Assembly (NCBI RefSeq): GCF_946220915.1
Contig: NZ_CAMIHH010000081.1
Location: forward strand, 1 to 14,707
DNA length: 14,707 bases
Reading direction: 5' to 3'
From: an uncultured Flavobacterium sp.
Lineage (GTDB): Bacteria; Bacteroidota; Bacteroidia; Flavobacteriales; Flavobacteriaceae
Below, one piece after another: positions 1 to 8,548 of the stretch (the stretch's first letter is position 1; each line of letters starts with the position of its first letter). A program made the position numbers and the translations under genes. The notes beneath the pieces are model-generated. The model searched no databases, was not told where the DNA came from, and was given only the letters and a program-made list of their open reading frames with translations.

Positions 1-49
1 CAGCTAACCCACCTAGAGCCAAAATTGCTGCAAGGTATAGTTTCTTCAT
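1..49 (-). CDS. N-terminal fragment of an exported protein, possibly PorP/SprF-like T9SS partner (cut by window edge)
   Basis: The minus strand from 49 opens with ATG and reads MKKLYLAAILALGGLA before the window ends. This is a typical signal peptide: two lysines and then a hydrophobic stretch. The gene lies 80 bp downstream of the giant CHU_C-domain protein on the same strand. In Flavobacteriia, genes for such type B T9SS cargo proteins are very often followed by a PorP/SprF-family outer-membrane partner needed to secrete that cargo, as with SprB and SprF in F. johnsoniae. The PorP/SprF identity is inferred from position and from the signal peptide alone, because no diagnostic domain is visible. 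The start and the export signal are well supported; the family is only likely. Confidence 0.6.
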   Translation of the reverse strand, partial: MKKLYLAAILALGGLA

Positions 50-81
50 GTGTGTTTCTCTAAATTTAGTTTGGGGCGGTT

Positions 82-120
82 AAGGATAATGCCTCCCCTT
101 TTCCCGGGGAGGCATTCCTT
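82..120 (-). terminator. Strong hairpin between the giant surface protein and the next gene
   Basis: A perfect 11-bp inverted repeat (88-98 paired with 106-116, core GCCTCCCC/GGGGAGGC) surrounds a 7-base loop. The stem extends to about 15 bp across a 2-base bulge (AAGGA against TCCTT). It begins 10 bp after the stop codon of the giant gene. No clear run of U follows on the minus strand, so it may be a partial terminator or an RNA-stabilising or attenuating hairpin that lets the downstream gene be expressed at a different level. The hairpin is seen directly; its role is inferred. Confidence 0.5.
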
Positions 121-129
121 TTCCTTATA

Positions 130-3100
130 TTAGTTTGTACGGTTAATGTAAACCCATCCGGTCCTGCTTTCGCCATTGGCACGCTCAATCATATAGAAAT
201 ACGTACCTGTAGGAAGCTCTTCGCCACCGCTTCCCTGACCTTCCCACTGGTCGGTGTAAGCACCACTAAAGCTGTAAACTTCAGACCCGTATCGATTAAA
301 GATGCTAAGCTTCCTTACATCGAGAGCAGTAAGGTTAAAGCTTTGGTTTTTATCATCGCCATTTGGTGAAATACCACGCTGAACATCACAAGTTGTATCA
401 ATTACCGTGATCTGGCCCGGTACAGGGCAGTCAGCATCGCCAACTGGGGTAACAACCACATTATATGTACCTCCCTGAGTAATGACAATTGAAGCGCCAG
501 AGCCTAATGATGCACCGGCAGCATCCGTCCATTCAAATGTTACATTATCAGGCGTGTATATCTCATCCGTAAAGATCGCTTCAAGCACATACACGTTATC
601 ATCATTACAGCCTTCGGTAATTGCAATGGCTGGTGTTGGCACTATCGTAACGGTAAAGCTGTTTTCATCAGTACAGTTCGTTGTCGTACCGCTTTGGGCA
701 TACACATAAATTGTTTGTGATGAAGTAACGGAAGATCCTACTGCAAGCTGTGTACCTGTTCCGCCCGGGCCGGTGTAGTAATTACCCACGCCAAGCGATG
801 GCAGTACATAGCTGTCGCATGAGGCAACATCGCCAGGAGCATCTGCTACAGGAGAAGTCGTAATCGAAACTTCAAAGCTTCCTTCGGCAGTACAGTTTGG
901 CGTAGTGCCGCTTTCCGCATAGATGAAGATCGTTTGTGAAGCAGTTACAGACTCACCCGGATTAAGCATTGTACCGGTACCGGCAGCACCTGTAAAATAG
1001 TTACCTACAGTAAGGTTGGGCAGCACATAGCCATCGCACGCTGATACATTGCCCGGAGTCGCTATAACAGGGCTTGGCACTATGGTTACTGTAAATACAT
1101 TGTCGTCGGTACAGTCTGGCGTAGTGCCTGTTGTTGCAAATACGTGGATTTCCTGTGTACCTGTAATTGTTTCACCTGCGCTAAGCATAGTCCCTGTACC
1201 GTTAGCGCCTGTGTAATAATTATTGTTGGCGCTAAGCGCAGGAAGCACATAGCTGTCGCAAGCCGTTACATTCGCAGGAGCATCGGCAACAGGCGAAGGC
1301 GTAATGGTTACCGTAAAGCTTGCTTCACCAATACAGTTTGGCGTTGTGCCACTTTCTACTCGTACAAAGATCGTTTGTGTAGCCGATACCGATTCACCGG
1401 CATTCAGCATTGTACCGGCACCACCGGCAGCAGTATAGTAGTTACCGGCTGCAAGTACAGGAAGCTCATAGCTATTGCAAGCCATCTGGTCGCCAGGCGT
1501 TACGGCTACAGGGCTCGGAACGATAGTTACCGTAAATACATTGTCATCGGTACAGCTTGGCGTTGTAGGCGTTGCAACATACACGTGGATTTCCTGTGTA
1601 GATGTAATTAGGTCGCCTGCATTAAGCTGTGTACCTGCACCATCTGCCTCAGTAAAGTAATTGTTGTTGGCGCTAAGGGCTGGCAGCACATAGCTGTCGC
1701 AAGATGTTACATCTGCAGGTGCATCTGCCTCAACCGAATCCGTTATGCTTACCGTAAAGCTTTCTTCAGCAATACAGTTTGGTGTTGTGCCGCTTTCGGC
1801 ATAAACGTAGATGGTCTGATTGGTCGTTATTTCATCACCCTCGTTAAGCTGTGTACCTGTACCACCTGCAGCGGTAAAATAGTTACCCGCTGTAAGTGTT
1901 GGCAATGTATAACTTACACAAGCCGAAATATTACCCGGTGTGGTTACATCAGGGCTTGGCACGATAGTTACCGTAAATACATTCTCATCGGCACAAACCG
2001 GTGTAGTACTACTTGCGGCATACACGTATATATCCTGTGTAGATGTGATGGATTCCCCTGCATTAAGCATTGTGCCTCCGCCGTTTGTTGCAGTATAATA
2101 ATTACCTGTTGTAAGTACAGGCAGCACGTAAGTGTCGCAAATGGTTACATCGGCAGGATCATCGGCTACAGGCACAGGCGTAGTAGTTACCGTAACTGTC
2201 GCTGTTGCCGTACATCCGTTATTGTCAATAGTAACTTCATAGTCACCAGCTTCGGTAACGGTAATGGTGTTTGTTGTACCTGAATGCGGACCGCTGTTGT
2301 GTGTCCACACATAGGTTACATCCTCATCATCATAGTTTGTAGGGACTACGGTAATCGTGCCTTCAGTACCTTCACATATCGAAAAGTCTTCCGTCACAGT
2401 AAATTCAGGAGTATTGTCTTCCACAACTATGTCGAACGATTTAACACCACTACATACGGCCGTTGTGCTAAGTACAAATTCAATACGTACCCAAATGGTC
2501 TGCTGGTCCTGTACTGTATTTTCGAATGTTGTAGGAGTTGCAATGGCCAAAGAATGATCTCCCTCTTCCGCTTCTTCCTGCGTAAGGTAGTAGAACAGGT
2601 TGTACGTGCCCTCAACACCGTCAAGGATCGTGGCAGTATTCTCTGTAAGGTCAAATGTTGCAAAACCATCTGCATCACATACACCAAGGGTTTCAGGGTT
2701 ATTGGTAATGTCTACAATAGGGTCATAGAACTCTACAAGGATAGTACCTTCTGTAGTACAATCTGTTCCAATGAACGTTGCTTCCACCTTGTATTCCCCT
2801 TCTTCGGTCACAAGGTAAGTCGATCCTTCAGCGCCAGGTATTTCCCATTCGTTAAAGTACCATACAAATTCAAAGTCATCTTCGCTAAGGCCGGTTTCAA
2901 GAAGCCTTTCGCCACCTGCACAAACTGCGTTGCCTTCGGATTCAAGCGATGGGTCGCCAAGTTCCGGCTCGCCAATGTTAAAGCTTCCTGCCTCAAGGAA
3001 TACCGCAGAGTTATAACTATGGTCGGATGCGTTGGCAATAACCAGCTTAATGTTGTATGAATGGTTAACCTCTACAGGACCTGTGGCTGTGAGGACAATG

Positions 3101-6100
3101 GTTTGCCCATTGTAGTTGATAGCATCAAACGGCGTATTGTTGTACTGCCCGAAATAAGCCTCATTTATCGCAGGGCAGGATCCGTTATCCGGGTGGATAT
3201 TGGTTACCTGGATAGGAATCGTTGTATTTGGAAGCACTGCAAGGTTGATCGGCGGGTTTGATGGATTTTCATTATCTGTAAGGATAAACGCAAATGAATC
3301 CGAGAACGTACATTCGAAATTGCCCATGTTGTATTCCTCCGAAGCAAACAGGAAGTTAAAGTTCAGCTCATCGGTCATCGCTACGAAGTCGAACGATATC
3401 CAGCTTGCATCATTACTGTTTCCAGGTGCAAGGTCTACGATGTCTTCAAGATCGGTATCACCATCCCAACCCGGGAAAGTACCCGTTCCTGCAGGGAACT
3501 GGTTAGGCCCCTGTGCAGCCATGGCATCGCCTGTTACAAGCACGATACCTGCCGCCATTGGGAACTCTGAGCCATTTTGGTTAAAATAACCAATACCATT
3601 GGCCATTCCATAGTCTGTACCCGTACCTGACTGGATGTTGGATATCTGAGCACAATCTGAGCCTATCAGCACCTCTTCTACCAATTCTTCAACAGTATAC
3701 TCGTCCTGTGTTACCGAGATTGGTGGTGGAGGGGTGTTGATACAAACCTCAAAGCTTGTTATGTTGGTAGGGTTAGGGAAATAAGTAGTATAAACCATAA
3801 CATAATAAGTCTCTCCAACGGTAAGCCCGGTAATTACCTGGCTGTTGTTGCCGCAGGCCATCTGTGTAAGGTTGCCGCATCCGTCACCTTCGTAAATTAC
3901 CGACTGGAATGTTGCGCCCAGCATGTTATTGATGTTAACAGCATGGGTTTCAGCCGTCGCTTCAAATGAATACCATACATCATATTCGATGTCCGTCCAG
4001 GTAATGCACGTCTGTGCCTGCCCTGAAGCTGTTGCGCCGGTAATTGTACCGTTTGCAAATACATCGCAGTCCACGCCAGGGTTTACCTCAACATCAATTG
4101 CTCCGTCGCAATCGTCATTTTCTATAAGTGTTGTAAATATTATCGGCCCAGACCAGTTGCTGTTCCCGTCTTCTTCGCCACAAATGGCCCTTACATAGAA
4201 TACGTAAGTAGTACCTGAAGTAAATTCTTCGCCCGTAACAGTTTCTGTAGCTATGTGAGGCATGGTCGTTGTTGCCGTACCCGAATCTGTTGGCTGCGGT
4301 GCAGCTGTATTCAATGGCACTACATATACTTCCCAGTTGGTTGCTGTCCCTACTTCGGTCCAGTTAAGGTCGGCCGATGTCAGCCCAAGCGCATCAACAA
4401 ACAAGTCCTGAGGCTTAGGGCATGGCGGAGGCGTACAGTCTGCTTCCTCATTTACGTAAAGGGAAGTATTCTGGGCACCTGTTCCCGGCATTTTTGTATA
4501 GAGGTCTTCCTCAAATGGAGTATATACCCTTACACCTACTTCGCCAGGGAAGCTACCTCCCGAATTCCAGAACAATTCAAATTCCTCACCCGGGCAAAGC
4601 GGCACTTCTACAAGCACAGGGCCCGCGCCGGTTGTAAATGTAGAACCTATGGTTGCCACAGGAACGTCATTCTGGAAAATTGTCATTGTATTGCCATTCC
4701 AGCCATCGCCAAAAGAGTCGAACAGTTCAAATACATAATTACACTGGTCTTCTTCTTCGCACAGCATGCTGTGGAATTCATGAGGACCTGCCCAGTTGCT
4801 GCTTTCCGTAGCGCCACACATTGCCCTTACATAATAGTCATAATTGATTCCCGGCGTTGGCAGGGCAACCTCAACAGGGTTTGTGGTCACTGCAAGGCCA
4901 GATGTAGTATTTGCAGGGGCAGGGTCACCGGCAGGGACTATGAAAACTTCCCATGTTCCTGTAGCAGGCCCATCCCACTCAAGCATGGCAGAGTCTGTAG
5001 TAAAATCATAGGCATCAAGGCCTGTAGGCGCAATACATGCCGGGTTAATACAATCGATCTCGCCTGAGTATAGCAATGTATTTTGTGATCCTGAGCCTGA
5101 AGGCTTGGTAAATAAAGTTTGTGAAAAACCATTAACAATAGATACGCCAACTTCGCCCGGGAAGCTACCTCCCGAATTCCAGAACAGCTGGAACGGCTCA
5201 TCGTGGCACATTGCAATGTTTACCGTTACCGGTCCTGCACCTGTTGTAAATGTGGAGCCTATCGTAGCAACGGTAGCGCCATTTTGAGTAATGGTCATGG
5301 TATTGCCATTCCAGCCGTCACCAAATGAATCGGTCATTATAAAGCTGTAGACACACTGGTCTGCCAGCGGACAAACTGCTGTAGTGAACGGGAATGGCCC
5401 GGCCCATGTACTGTTGGTTTCTTCACTACATACTATCCTTACATAGTATACATAGTTAGTAGCCGCTGTCAGGCCGGTAGTTACATCGACAGGTTTTGAT
5501 GTCGTGTTTACACCCGTGGTAGATGATGTAGGCGCAGGGCTTCCTGCAGGAACTACATAATAATCCCAGTTGCCTGTATTTGGCCCGCTCCAGTTAAGCG
5601 TAACCGATGTTGTAGAAATATTACTTACCGCCAATCCTGTAGGAGGAAGGCAGGCCGGTGTATCACAGTCAACAAGGCCTGTGAACAGGGATGAGTTTTG
5701 AGAACCGGTTCCTGAAGGCTTGGTAAAAATGGTCTGTCCAAATCCGTTTTGTACAGATACGCCCACTTCACCAGGGAAATTACCACCTGAGTTCCAGAAC
5801 AATGTCAGCGGAAGGTCATGGCAAACCGGAACCGTTACCGATATTGGCCCGGCACCAGCCGTGAATGTAGACCCTATGGTTGCAACAGGTATGCCGTTTT
5901 GCGAAACTGTCATGGTATTTCCATTCCAGCCGTCACCAAATGAATCGGTCATAACAAAAGTATAGTTACACTGGTCATCTGCCTCACATAAGGTAGTATT
6001 GAAAAAGTAAGGGCCTGCCCATGCACTGAATGTACCATTGCCGCAATCTGCCCTTACGTAATATTCATAAGGGGTAGAAGAAACAAGCGGCGTACCGTCA

Positions 6101-7560
6101 AATTCTGCCGTAGCAAGATAATTGGTATTTGTGTTTACCGTAGCTCCTGCACCAACGGGCATGCCATCGCCAGGATCCTGTACAACCACCTGCCATGATG
6201 TAGCATTGCTTGGGTTAGTCCAGGAAAGCTGGGCCGATGTAAGCCCTGTGCCCGTAGTAGGGAGGCCTACCGGTGGCGCACAATTTACTTGTTGGATGGT
6301 AAGCGTGTATGGCGTTGTTTGCGGAGTTGCCCATGTAGATATTACAACATAATAGGTTTGCCCCGCAGTCACAGCGAATAACGGAATGGAAAGCGGTGCC
6401 GGGGCAGATCCTGTTGTGGCTCCTGCCGCACAGGTAACGCCTACGTTGGTACAGCTGTTGTATACAAATACACCGGAGTATGCGCCGTTATTCGTTACGT
6501 TGATGCTTATATTACCGGTTGCAGATGCAGTATATGCATAAAAAACATCGTTACCGTTAAGGTAACCGTTTGCAGTGCTGCATCCTGTTGCCCCACCCGG
6601 GCTTCCATCTACAACATCACCATAGTTACCTGTATTATCAGTAGTTGAATACGAAGGGGTGGTTATGGTAATAGGCGCAGTACAGCTTTCGCCCAATGCC
6701 ACTGTACTAAAATAGAACGGCCCTACCCAGTTGCTGGTATTGCCACCACCACAATTGGCGCGCACATAATACTTATAGTCTGTGTCCGGCTGAAGTGGAT
6801 TGCCTGCACTATCCGTAGTTGCAGTGTAAGGAGGTAATCCCGAATAGGCAATCCCTGCCTGTGTAGGCGGCTGGAGCGCACCAACAATATCAATTTCCCA
6901 GGCATTTGCGTTACCCGGGTTGGCCCAGTTAAGCACCGCCTGGTTAAGGCCCGTACTTGTTACCGCCAGTGTTGTAGGGTCAACACACTGTGCCACTACC
7001 ATTACGTTGTCCACAAGCCAGCGGTCCATAAAATCGCCATTCATTACAAATGCAATGTAGGCCTGCTGACCGAAGGTTGATGCGGGAAGGTTGAAAACCT
7101 TTTCCAGGTATTCTGTCTGGAAAGGGTCGGGGTTTATGTCCAGCTCGCCCATTGTAGGGACAATAGGGATATATGATGCCGGGTCGTTAGGCGTATTCCC
7201 GGTATGGATCATAAGCCTGTAGGTCGACCCGTCGTTACCGGCTATTGTAAGCCTGGACTGAAAACGCAGCTGCCCATTGGTAGGCACTGTAAACTGCTTT
7301 GTTATAAGCCAGTCCTCGGCCGTGCCGGTCTGCACGTTCTCCCTGTTAATGAACGCCACCTTACCAGATCCGCCGTATGCGGGCGACTGAATGGTATTGT
7401 GGTTGACCACATTCCATTCCTGCCCGACTCCGGCCACGTTATTCCGCGTCCACCCGTCAGGGAGCAGGAGGCCGTTACTTTCAAACGTTTCCAGTGCGAG
7501 CTGGGAGTAGCCACACCAGGAAAGTAACGACATGAAAAATAATAGGGTAATTTTTTTCAT
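130..7560 (-). CDS. Giant T9SS-secreted multidomain surface protein with CHU_C (gliding motility-associated) C-terminal domain
   Basis: A 2476-residue exported protein, probably a cell-surface adhesin or matrix protein. Visible parts in order: signal peptide 1-20 (ends GYSQ); an anchor-J/cleaved-adhesin-like beta domain about 22-190; an FN3 domain; a pre-peptidase-C-like domain about 291-425; FN3; three modules with the motif DSFGDGWNGNTMT (Asp at 539, 744 and 948) alternating with FN3 domains; FN3; a second ENDDCDGA-type pre-peptidase-like domain about 1144-1276; a choice-of-anchor L domain about 1290-1522 with the hallmark FASEEY; Ig-like regions including a VCDADGFATFDL module; seven ~73-residue repeats 1797-2310; an Ig-like region; and the CHU_C domain about 2391-2476 (GISPNGD, IFNRYG, LPTGTYFY, GWVYINR). 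CHU_C is the type B signal for type IX secretion and links the protein to the cell surface or gliding machinery. The ligand is unknown. The frame is open throughout, with no sign of decay. Confidence 0.95.
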   Translation of the reverse strand: MKKITLLFFMSLLSWCGYSQLALETFESNGLLLPDGWTRNNVAGVGQEWNVVNHNTIQSPAYGGSGKVAFINRENVQTGTAEDWLITKQFTVPTNGQLRFQSRLTIAGNDGSTYRLMIHTGNTPNDPASYIPIVPTMGELDINPDPFQTEYLEKVFNLPASTFGQQAYIAFVMNGDFMDRWLVDNVMVVAQCVDPTTLAVTSTGLNQAVLNWANPGNANAWEIDIVGALQPPTQAGIAYSGLPPYTATTDSAGNPLQPDTDYKYYVRANCGGGNTSNWVGPFYFSTVALGESCTAPITITTPSYSTTDNTGNYGDVVDGSPGGATGCSTANGYLNGNDVFYAYTASATGNISINVTNNGAYSGVFVYNSCTNVGVTCAAGATTGSAPAPLSIPLFAVTAGQTYYVVISTWATPQTTPYTLTIQQVNCAPPVGLPTTGTGLTSAQLSWTNPSNATSWQVVVQDPGDGMPVGAGATVNTNTNYLATAEFDGTPLVSSTPYEYYVRADCGNGTFSAWAGPYFFNTTLCEADDQCNYTFVMTDSFGDGWNGNTMTVSQNGIPVATIGSTFTAGAGPISVTVPVCHDLPLTLFWNSGGNFPGEVGVSVQNGFGQTIFTKPSGTGSQNSSLFTGLVDCDTPACLPPTGLAVSNISTTSVTLNWSGPNTGNWDYYVVPAGSPAPTSSTTGVNTTSKPVDVTTGLTAATNYVYYVRIVCSEETNSTWAGPFPFTTAVCPLADQCVYSFIMTDSFGDGWNGNTMTITQNGATVATIGSTFTTGAGPVTVNIAMCHDEPFQLFWNSGGSFPGEVGVSIVNGFSQTLFTKPSGSGSQNTLLYSGEIDCINPACIAPTGLDAYDFTTDSAMLEWDGPATGTWEVFIVPAGDPAPANTTSGLAVTTNPVEVALPTPGINYDYYVRAMCGATESSNWAGPHEFHSMLCEEEDQCNYVFELFDSFGDGWNGNTMTIFQNDVPVATIGSTFTTGAGPVLVEVPLCPGEEFELFWNSGGSFPGEVGVRVYTPFEEDLYTKMPGTGAQNTSLYVNEEADCTPPPCPKPQDLFVDALGLTSADLNWTEVGTATNWEVYVVPLNTAAPQPTDSGTATTTMPHIATETVTGEEFTSGTTYVFYVRAICGEEDGNSNWSGPIIFTTLIENDDCDGAIDVEVNPGVDCDVFANGTITGATASGQAQTCITWTDIEYDVWYSFEATAETHAVNINNMLGATFQSVIYEGDGCGNLTQMACGNNSQVITGLTVGETYYVMVYTTYFPNPTNITSFEVCINTPPPPISVTQDEYTVEELVEEVLIGSDCAQISNIQSGTGTDYGMANGIGYFNQNGSEFPMAAGIVLVTGDAMAAQGPNQFPAGTGTFPGWDGDTDLEDIVDLAPGNSNDASWISFDFVAMTDELNFNFLFASEEYNMGNFECTFSDSFAFILTDNENPSNPPINLAVLPNTTIPIQVTNIHPDNGSCPAINEAYFGQYNNTPFDAINYNGQTIVLTATGPVEVNHSYNIKLVIANASDHSYNSAVFLEAGSFNIGEPELGDPSLESEGNAVCAGGERLLETGLSEDDFEFVWYFNEWEIPGAEGSTYLVTEEGEYKVEATFIGTDCTTEGTILVEFYDPIVDITNNPETLGVCDADGFATFDLTENTATILDGVEGTYNLFYYLTQEEAEEGDHSLAIATPTTFENTVQDQQTIWVRIEFVLSTTAVCSGVKSFDIVVEDNTPEFTVTEDFSICEGTEGTITVVPTNYDDEDVTYVWTHNSGPHSGTTNTITVTEAGDYEVTIDNNGCTATATVTVTTTPVPVADDPADVTICDTYVLPVLTTGNYYTATNGGGTMLNAGESITSTQDIYVYAASSTTPVCADENVFTVTIVPSPDVTTPGNISACVSYTLPTLTAGNYFTAAGGTGTQLNEGDEITTNQTIYVYAESGTTPNCIAEESFTVSITDSVEADAPADVTSCDSYVLPALSANNNYFTEADGAGTQLNAGDLITSTQEIHVYVATPTTPSCTDDNVFTVTIVPSPVAVTPGDQMACNSYELPVLAAGNYYTAAGGAGTMLNAGESVSATQTIFVRVESGTTPNCIGEASFTVTITPSPVADAPANVTACDSYVLPALSANNNYYTGANGTGTMLSAGETITGTQEIHVFATTGTTPDCTDDNVFTVTIVPSPVIATPGNVSACDGYVLPNLTVGNYFTGAAGTGTMLNPGESVTASQTIFIYAESGTTPNCTAEGSFEVSITTSPVADAPGDVASCDSYVLPSLGVGNYYTGPGGTGTQLAVGSSVTSSQTIYVYAQSGTTTNCTDENSFTVTIVPTPAIAITEGCNDDNVYVLEAIFTDEIYTPDNVTFEWTDAAGASLGSGASIVITQGGTYNVVVTPVGDADCPVPGQITVIDTTCDVQRGISPNGDDKNQSFNLTALDVRKLSIFNRYGSEVYSFSGAYTDQWEGQGSGGEELPTGTYFYMIERANGESRTGWVYINRTN
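631..2172 (-). repeat. Seven tandem ~73-residue modules in the surface protein, arranged as two-module units of 438-441 bp
   Basis: Residues 1797-2310 hold seven copies of a module with the pattern C-x-x-Y-x-LP-x-L...NY(Y/F)T...GTxLxxG...T-x-Q-x-I-x-V...TTPxC...F-x-V-x-I. Odd copies share ADAPADVT, CDSYVLPAL and NVFTVTIVPSP. Even copies share TPGN, GNYFTAAGGTGT and ESGTTPNC. At DNA level the word TAGCTGTCGC (plus strand) begins at 809, 1250 and 1691, exactly 441 bp apart, and a variant begins at 2129 (438 bp further). This indicates growth by duplication of a two-module unit. Each module carries two conserved cysteines. Confidence 0.9.
4417..5988 (-). repeat. Three ~204-residue GDGWNG + FN3 repeats in the surface protein
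   Basis: The motif FGDGWNGN occurs three times, 205 and 204 residues apart. Each occurrence is followed by FWNSGG-FPGEVGV and a (K)PSGTGSQN-like stretch (GTGAQN in the third), and copies one and two are each followed by an FN3 domain. DNA identity is locally high: the segment starting GAAGCTACCTCC at 4549 recurs at 5161, exactly 612 bp (204 codons) away. The acidic GDGWNG loop could bind calcium, which is inference. This array is distinct from the seven-module array nearer the C-terminus. Confidence 0.85.
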
Positions 7561-7603
7561 AGAATTATATTTAGTAGTTTATGTTTAAGTTCTCGAAAAT
7601 AAA

Positions 7604-7611
7604 CAAAATTA
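7604..7611 (-). promoter_or_regulatory. Candidate -7 element for the giant surface protein gene
   Basis: On the minus strand TAATTTTG matches the Bacteroidota -7 consensus TAnnTTTG. It lies 43 bp upstream of the ATG at 7560, which would give a leader of roughly 35-40 bases. No clean TTG or TTTG is seen at the expected -33 distance, and the region is very AT-rich, so a chance match is possible. Confidence 0.4.
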
Positions 7612-7729
7612 TTTATCCGATAACTTAATATGTTAAAGATTATTTATTAAATATTTAAAAAAAACAAAATTTATATCATTTGTTATGAATGTAAAAGCAA
7701 ACTATACATTTACATACAATTCAATAATA

Positions 7730-7761
7730 TTGTTAAATATGCACAACAGTCACTATATTTG
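7730..7761 (+). promoter_or_regulatory. Candidate promoter of lpxH
   Basis: TTG at 7730-7732 (-33 region) is followed after 21 bp by TATATTTG at 7754-7761, an exact match to TAnnTTTG. The expected transcription start lies near 7767, giving a leader of only about 16 bases before the ATG at 7784. Spacing and both boxes fit the Bacteroidota primary sigma factor. Confidence 0.6.
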
Positions 7762-7783
7762 AGGGAAATAATGATCTTTGCGT

Positions 7784-8548
7784 ATGGAAAAAAAAACGAG
7801 GATATACTTTGCCTCCGACCAGCATTTTGGAGCCCCGACACCAGAGGACAGCTTTCCACGCGAGCAAAAATTCGTAAAATGGCTGGATGAAATAAAACAC
7901 GATGCAAATACGCTATTCCTGCTGGGCGACCTGTTCGATTTCTGGTTCGAATATAAAACCGTCGTGCCCCGTGGATTTGTACGCGTACTTGGAAAGCTTG
8001 CCGAACTGCGCGACAGCGGGATAGCGATACACTTTTTTACAGGGAACCACGATTTGTGGATGGGCGATTACTTCGAAAAGGAGCTTAACATTCCGGTGTA
8101 CCACAGGCCACAGGAATTTACCTATAACAATAAGGTTTTCCTCATAGGGCATGGCGATGGGCTGGGCCCGGGCGACAAGGGCTATAAGCGGATGAAGAAA
8201 GTATTTACCAACCCGTTTTCCAAATGGCTGTACCGATGGCTGCACCCGGATATTGGCGTAAAACTTGCACAATACCTTTCTGTTAAGAACAAGCTGATTT
8301 CGGGCGAGGCCGATGTAAAATTCCTTGGAGAGGATAATGAATGGCTGGTGCTTTACGCCAAACGAAAGCTACAATCCGCACACTATGATTATTTTGTGTT
8401 TGGCCACAGGCATCTCCCTATGAATATAAAGGTAGGCGAAAATTCGTACTACATAAACCTGGGCGACTGGATAGGGTATTTTACCTATGGCGTTTTTGAC
8501 GGGGAGAAATTTGAGCTTAAAGAATATAAGATAGTGGAGGGTATTTAA
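7784..8548 (+). CDS. lpxH: UDP-2,3-diacylglucosamine diphosphatase (LpxH-type metallophosphoesterase)
   Basis: A 254-residue calcineurin-like phosphoesterase. It should hydrolyse UDP-2,3-diacylglucosamine to 2,3-diacylglucosamine 1-phosphate (lipid X) and UMP, the fourth step of lipid A synthesis, at the inner face of the cytoplasmic membrane. The metal-binding motifs are all present: SDQH (D12, H14), GDLFDFW (G48-W54), GNHD (87-90), GHGD (122-125) and GHRH (207-210). The length is close to the family's usual ~240 residues. The ATG at 7784 was chosen over an in-frame TTG at 7778 because it starts MEKKTRIYFASDQH, as in relatives, and sits about 16 bases after the predicted transcription start. 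The gene is divergent from the giant surface protein and convergent with the 116-residue gene, whose stop overlaps its own. Some Bacteroidota carry paralogues of this fold, so the exact substrate is very likely rather than certain. Confidence 0.88.
   Translation: MEKKTRIYFASDQHFGAPTPEDSFPREQKFVKWLDEIKHDANTLFLLGDLFDFWFEYKTVVPRGFVRVLGKLAELRDSGIAIHFFTGNHDLWMGDYFEKELNIPVYHRPQEFTYNNKVFLIGHGDGLGPGDKGYKRMKKVFTNPFSKWLYRWLHPDIGVKLAQYLSVKNKLISGEADVKFLGEDNEWLVLYAKRKLQSAHYDYFVFGHRHLPMNIKVGENSYYINLGDWIGYFTYGVFDGEKFELKEYKIVEGI

Noticed and set aside
631..2172. CRISPR-like periodic repeats
   Set aside because: The repeats are ~220/441 bp coding modules with no short identical repeats separated by unique spacers, and the reading frame is open throughout.
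4255..5067. 270-codon plus-strand frame antisense to the surface protein
   Set aside because: Cys/Arg-rich product with no domain pattern. It lies inside the repeat block, where sense codon bias opens the opposite frame.
7778..7783. TTG start extending LpxH by two residues
   Set aside because: The ATG at 7784 is only six bases downstream, is the usual codon and gives the expected N-terminus.
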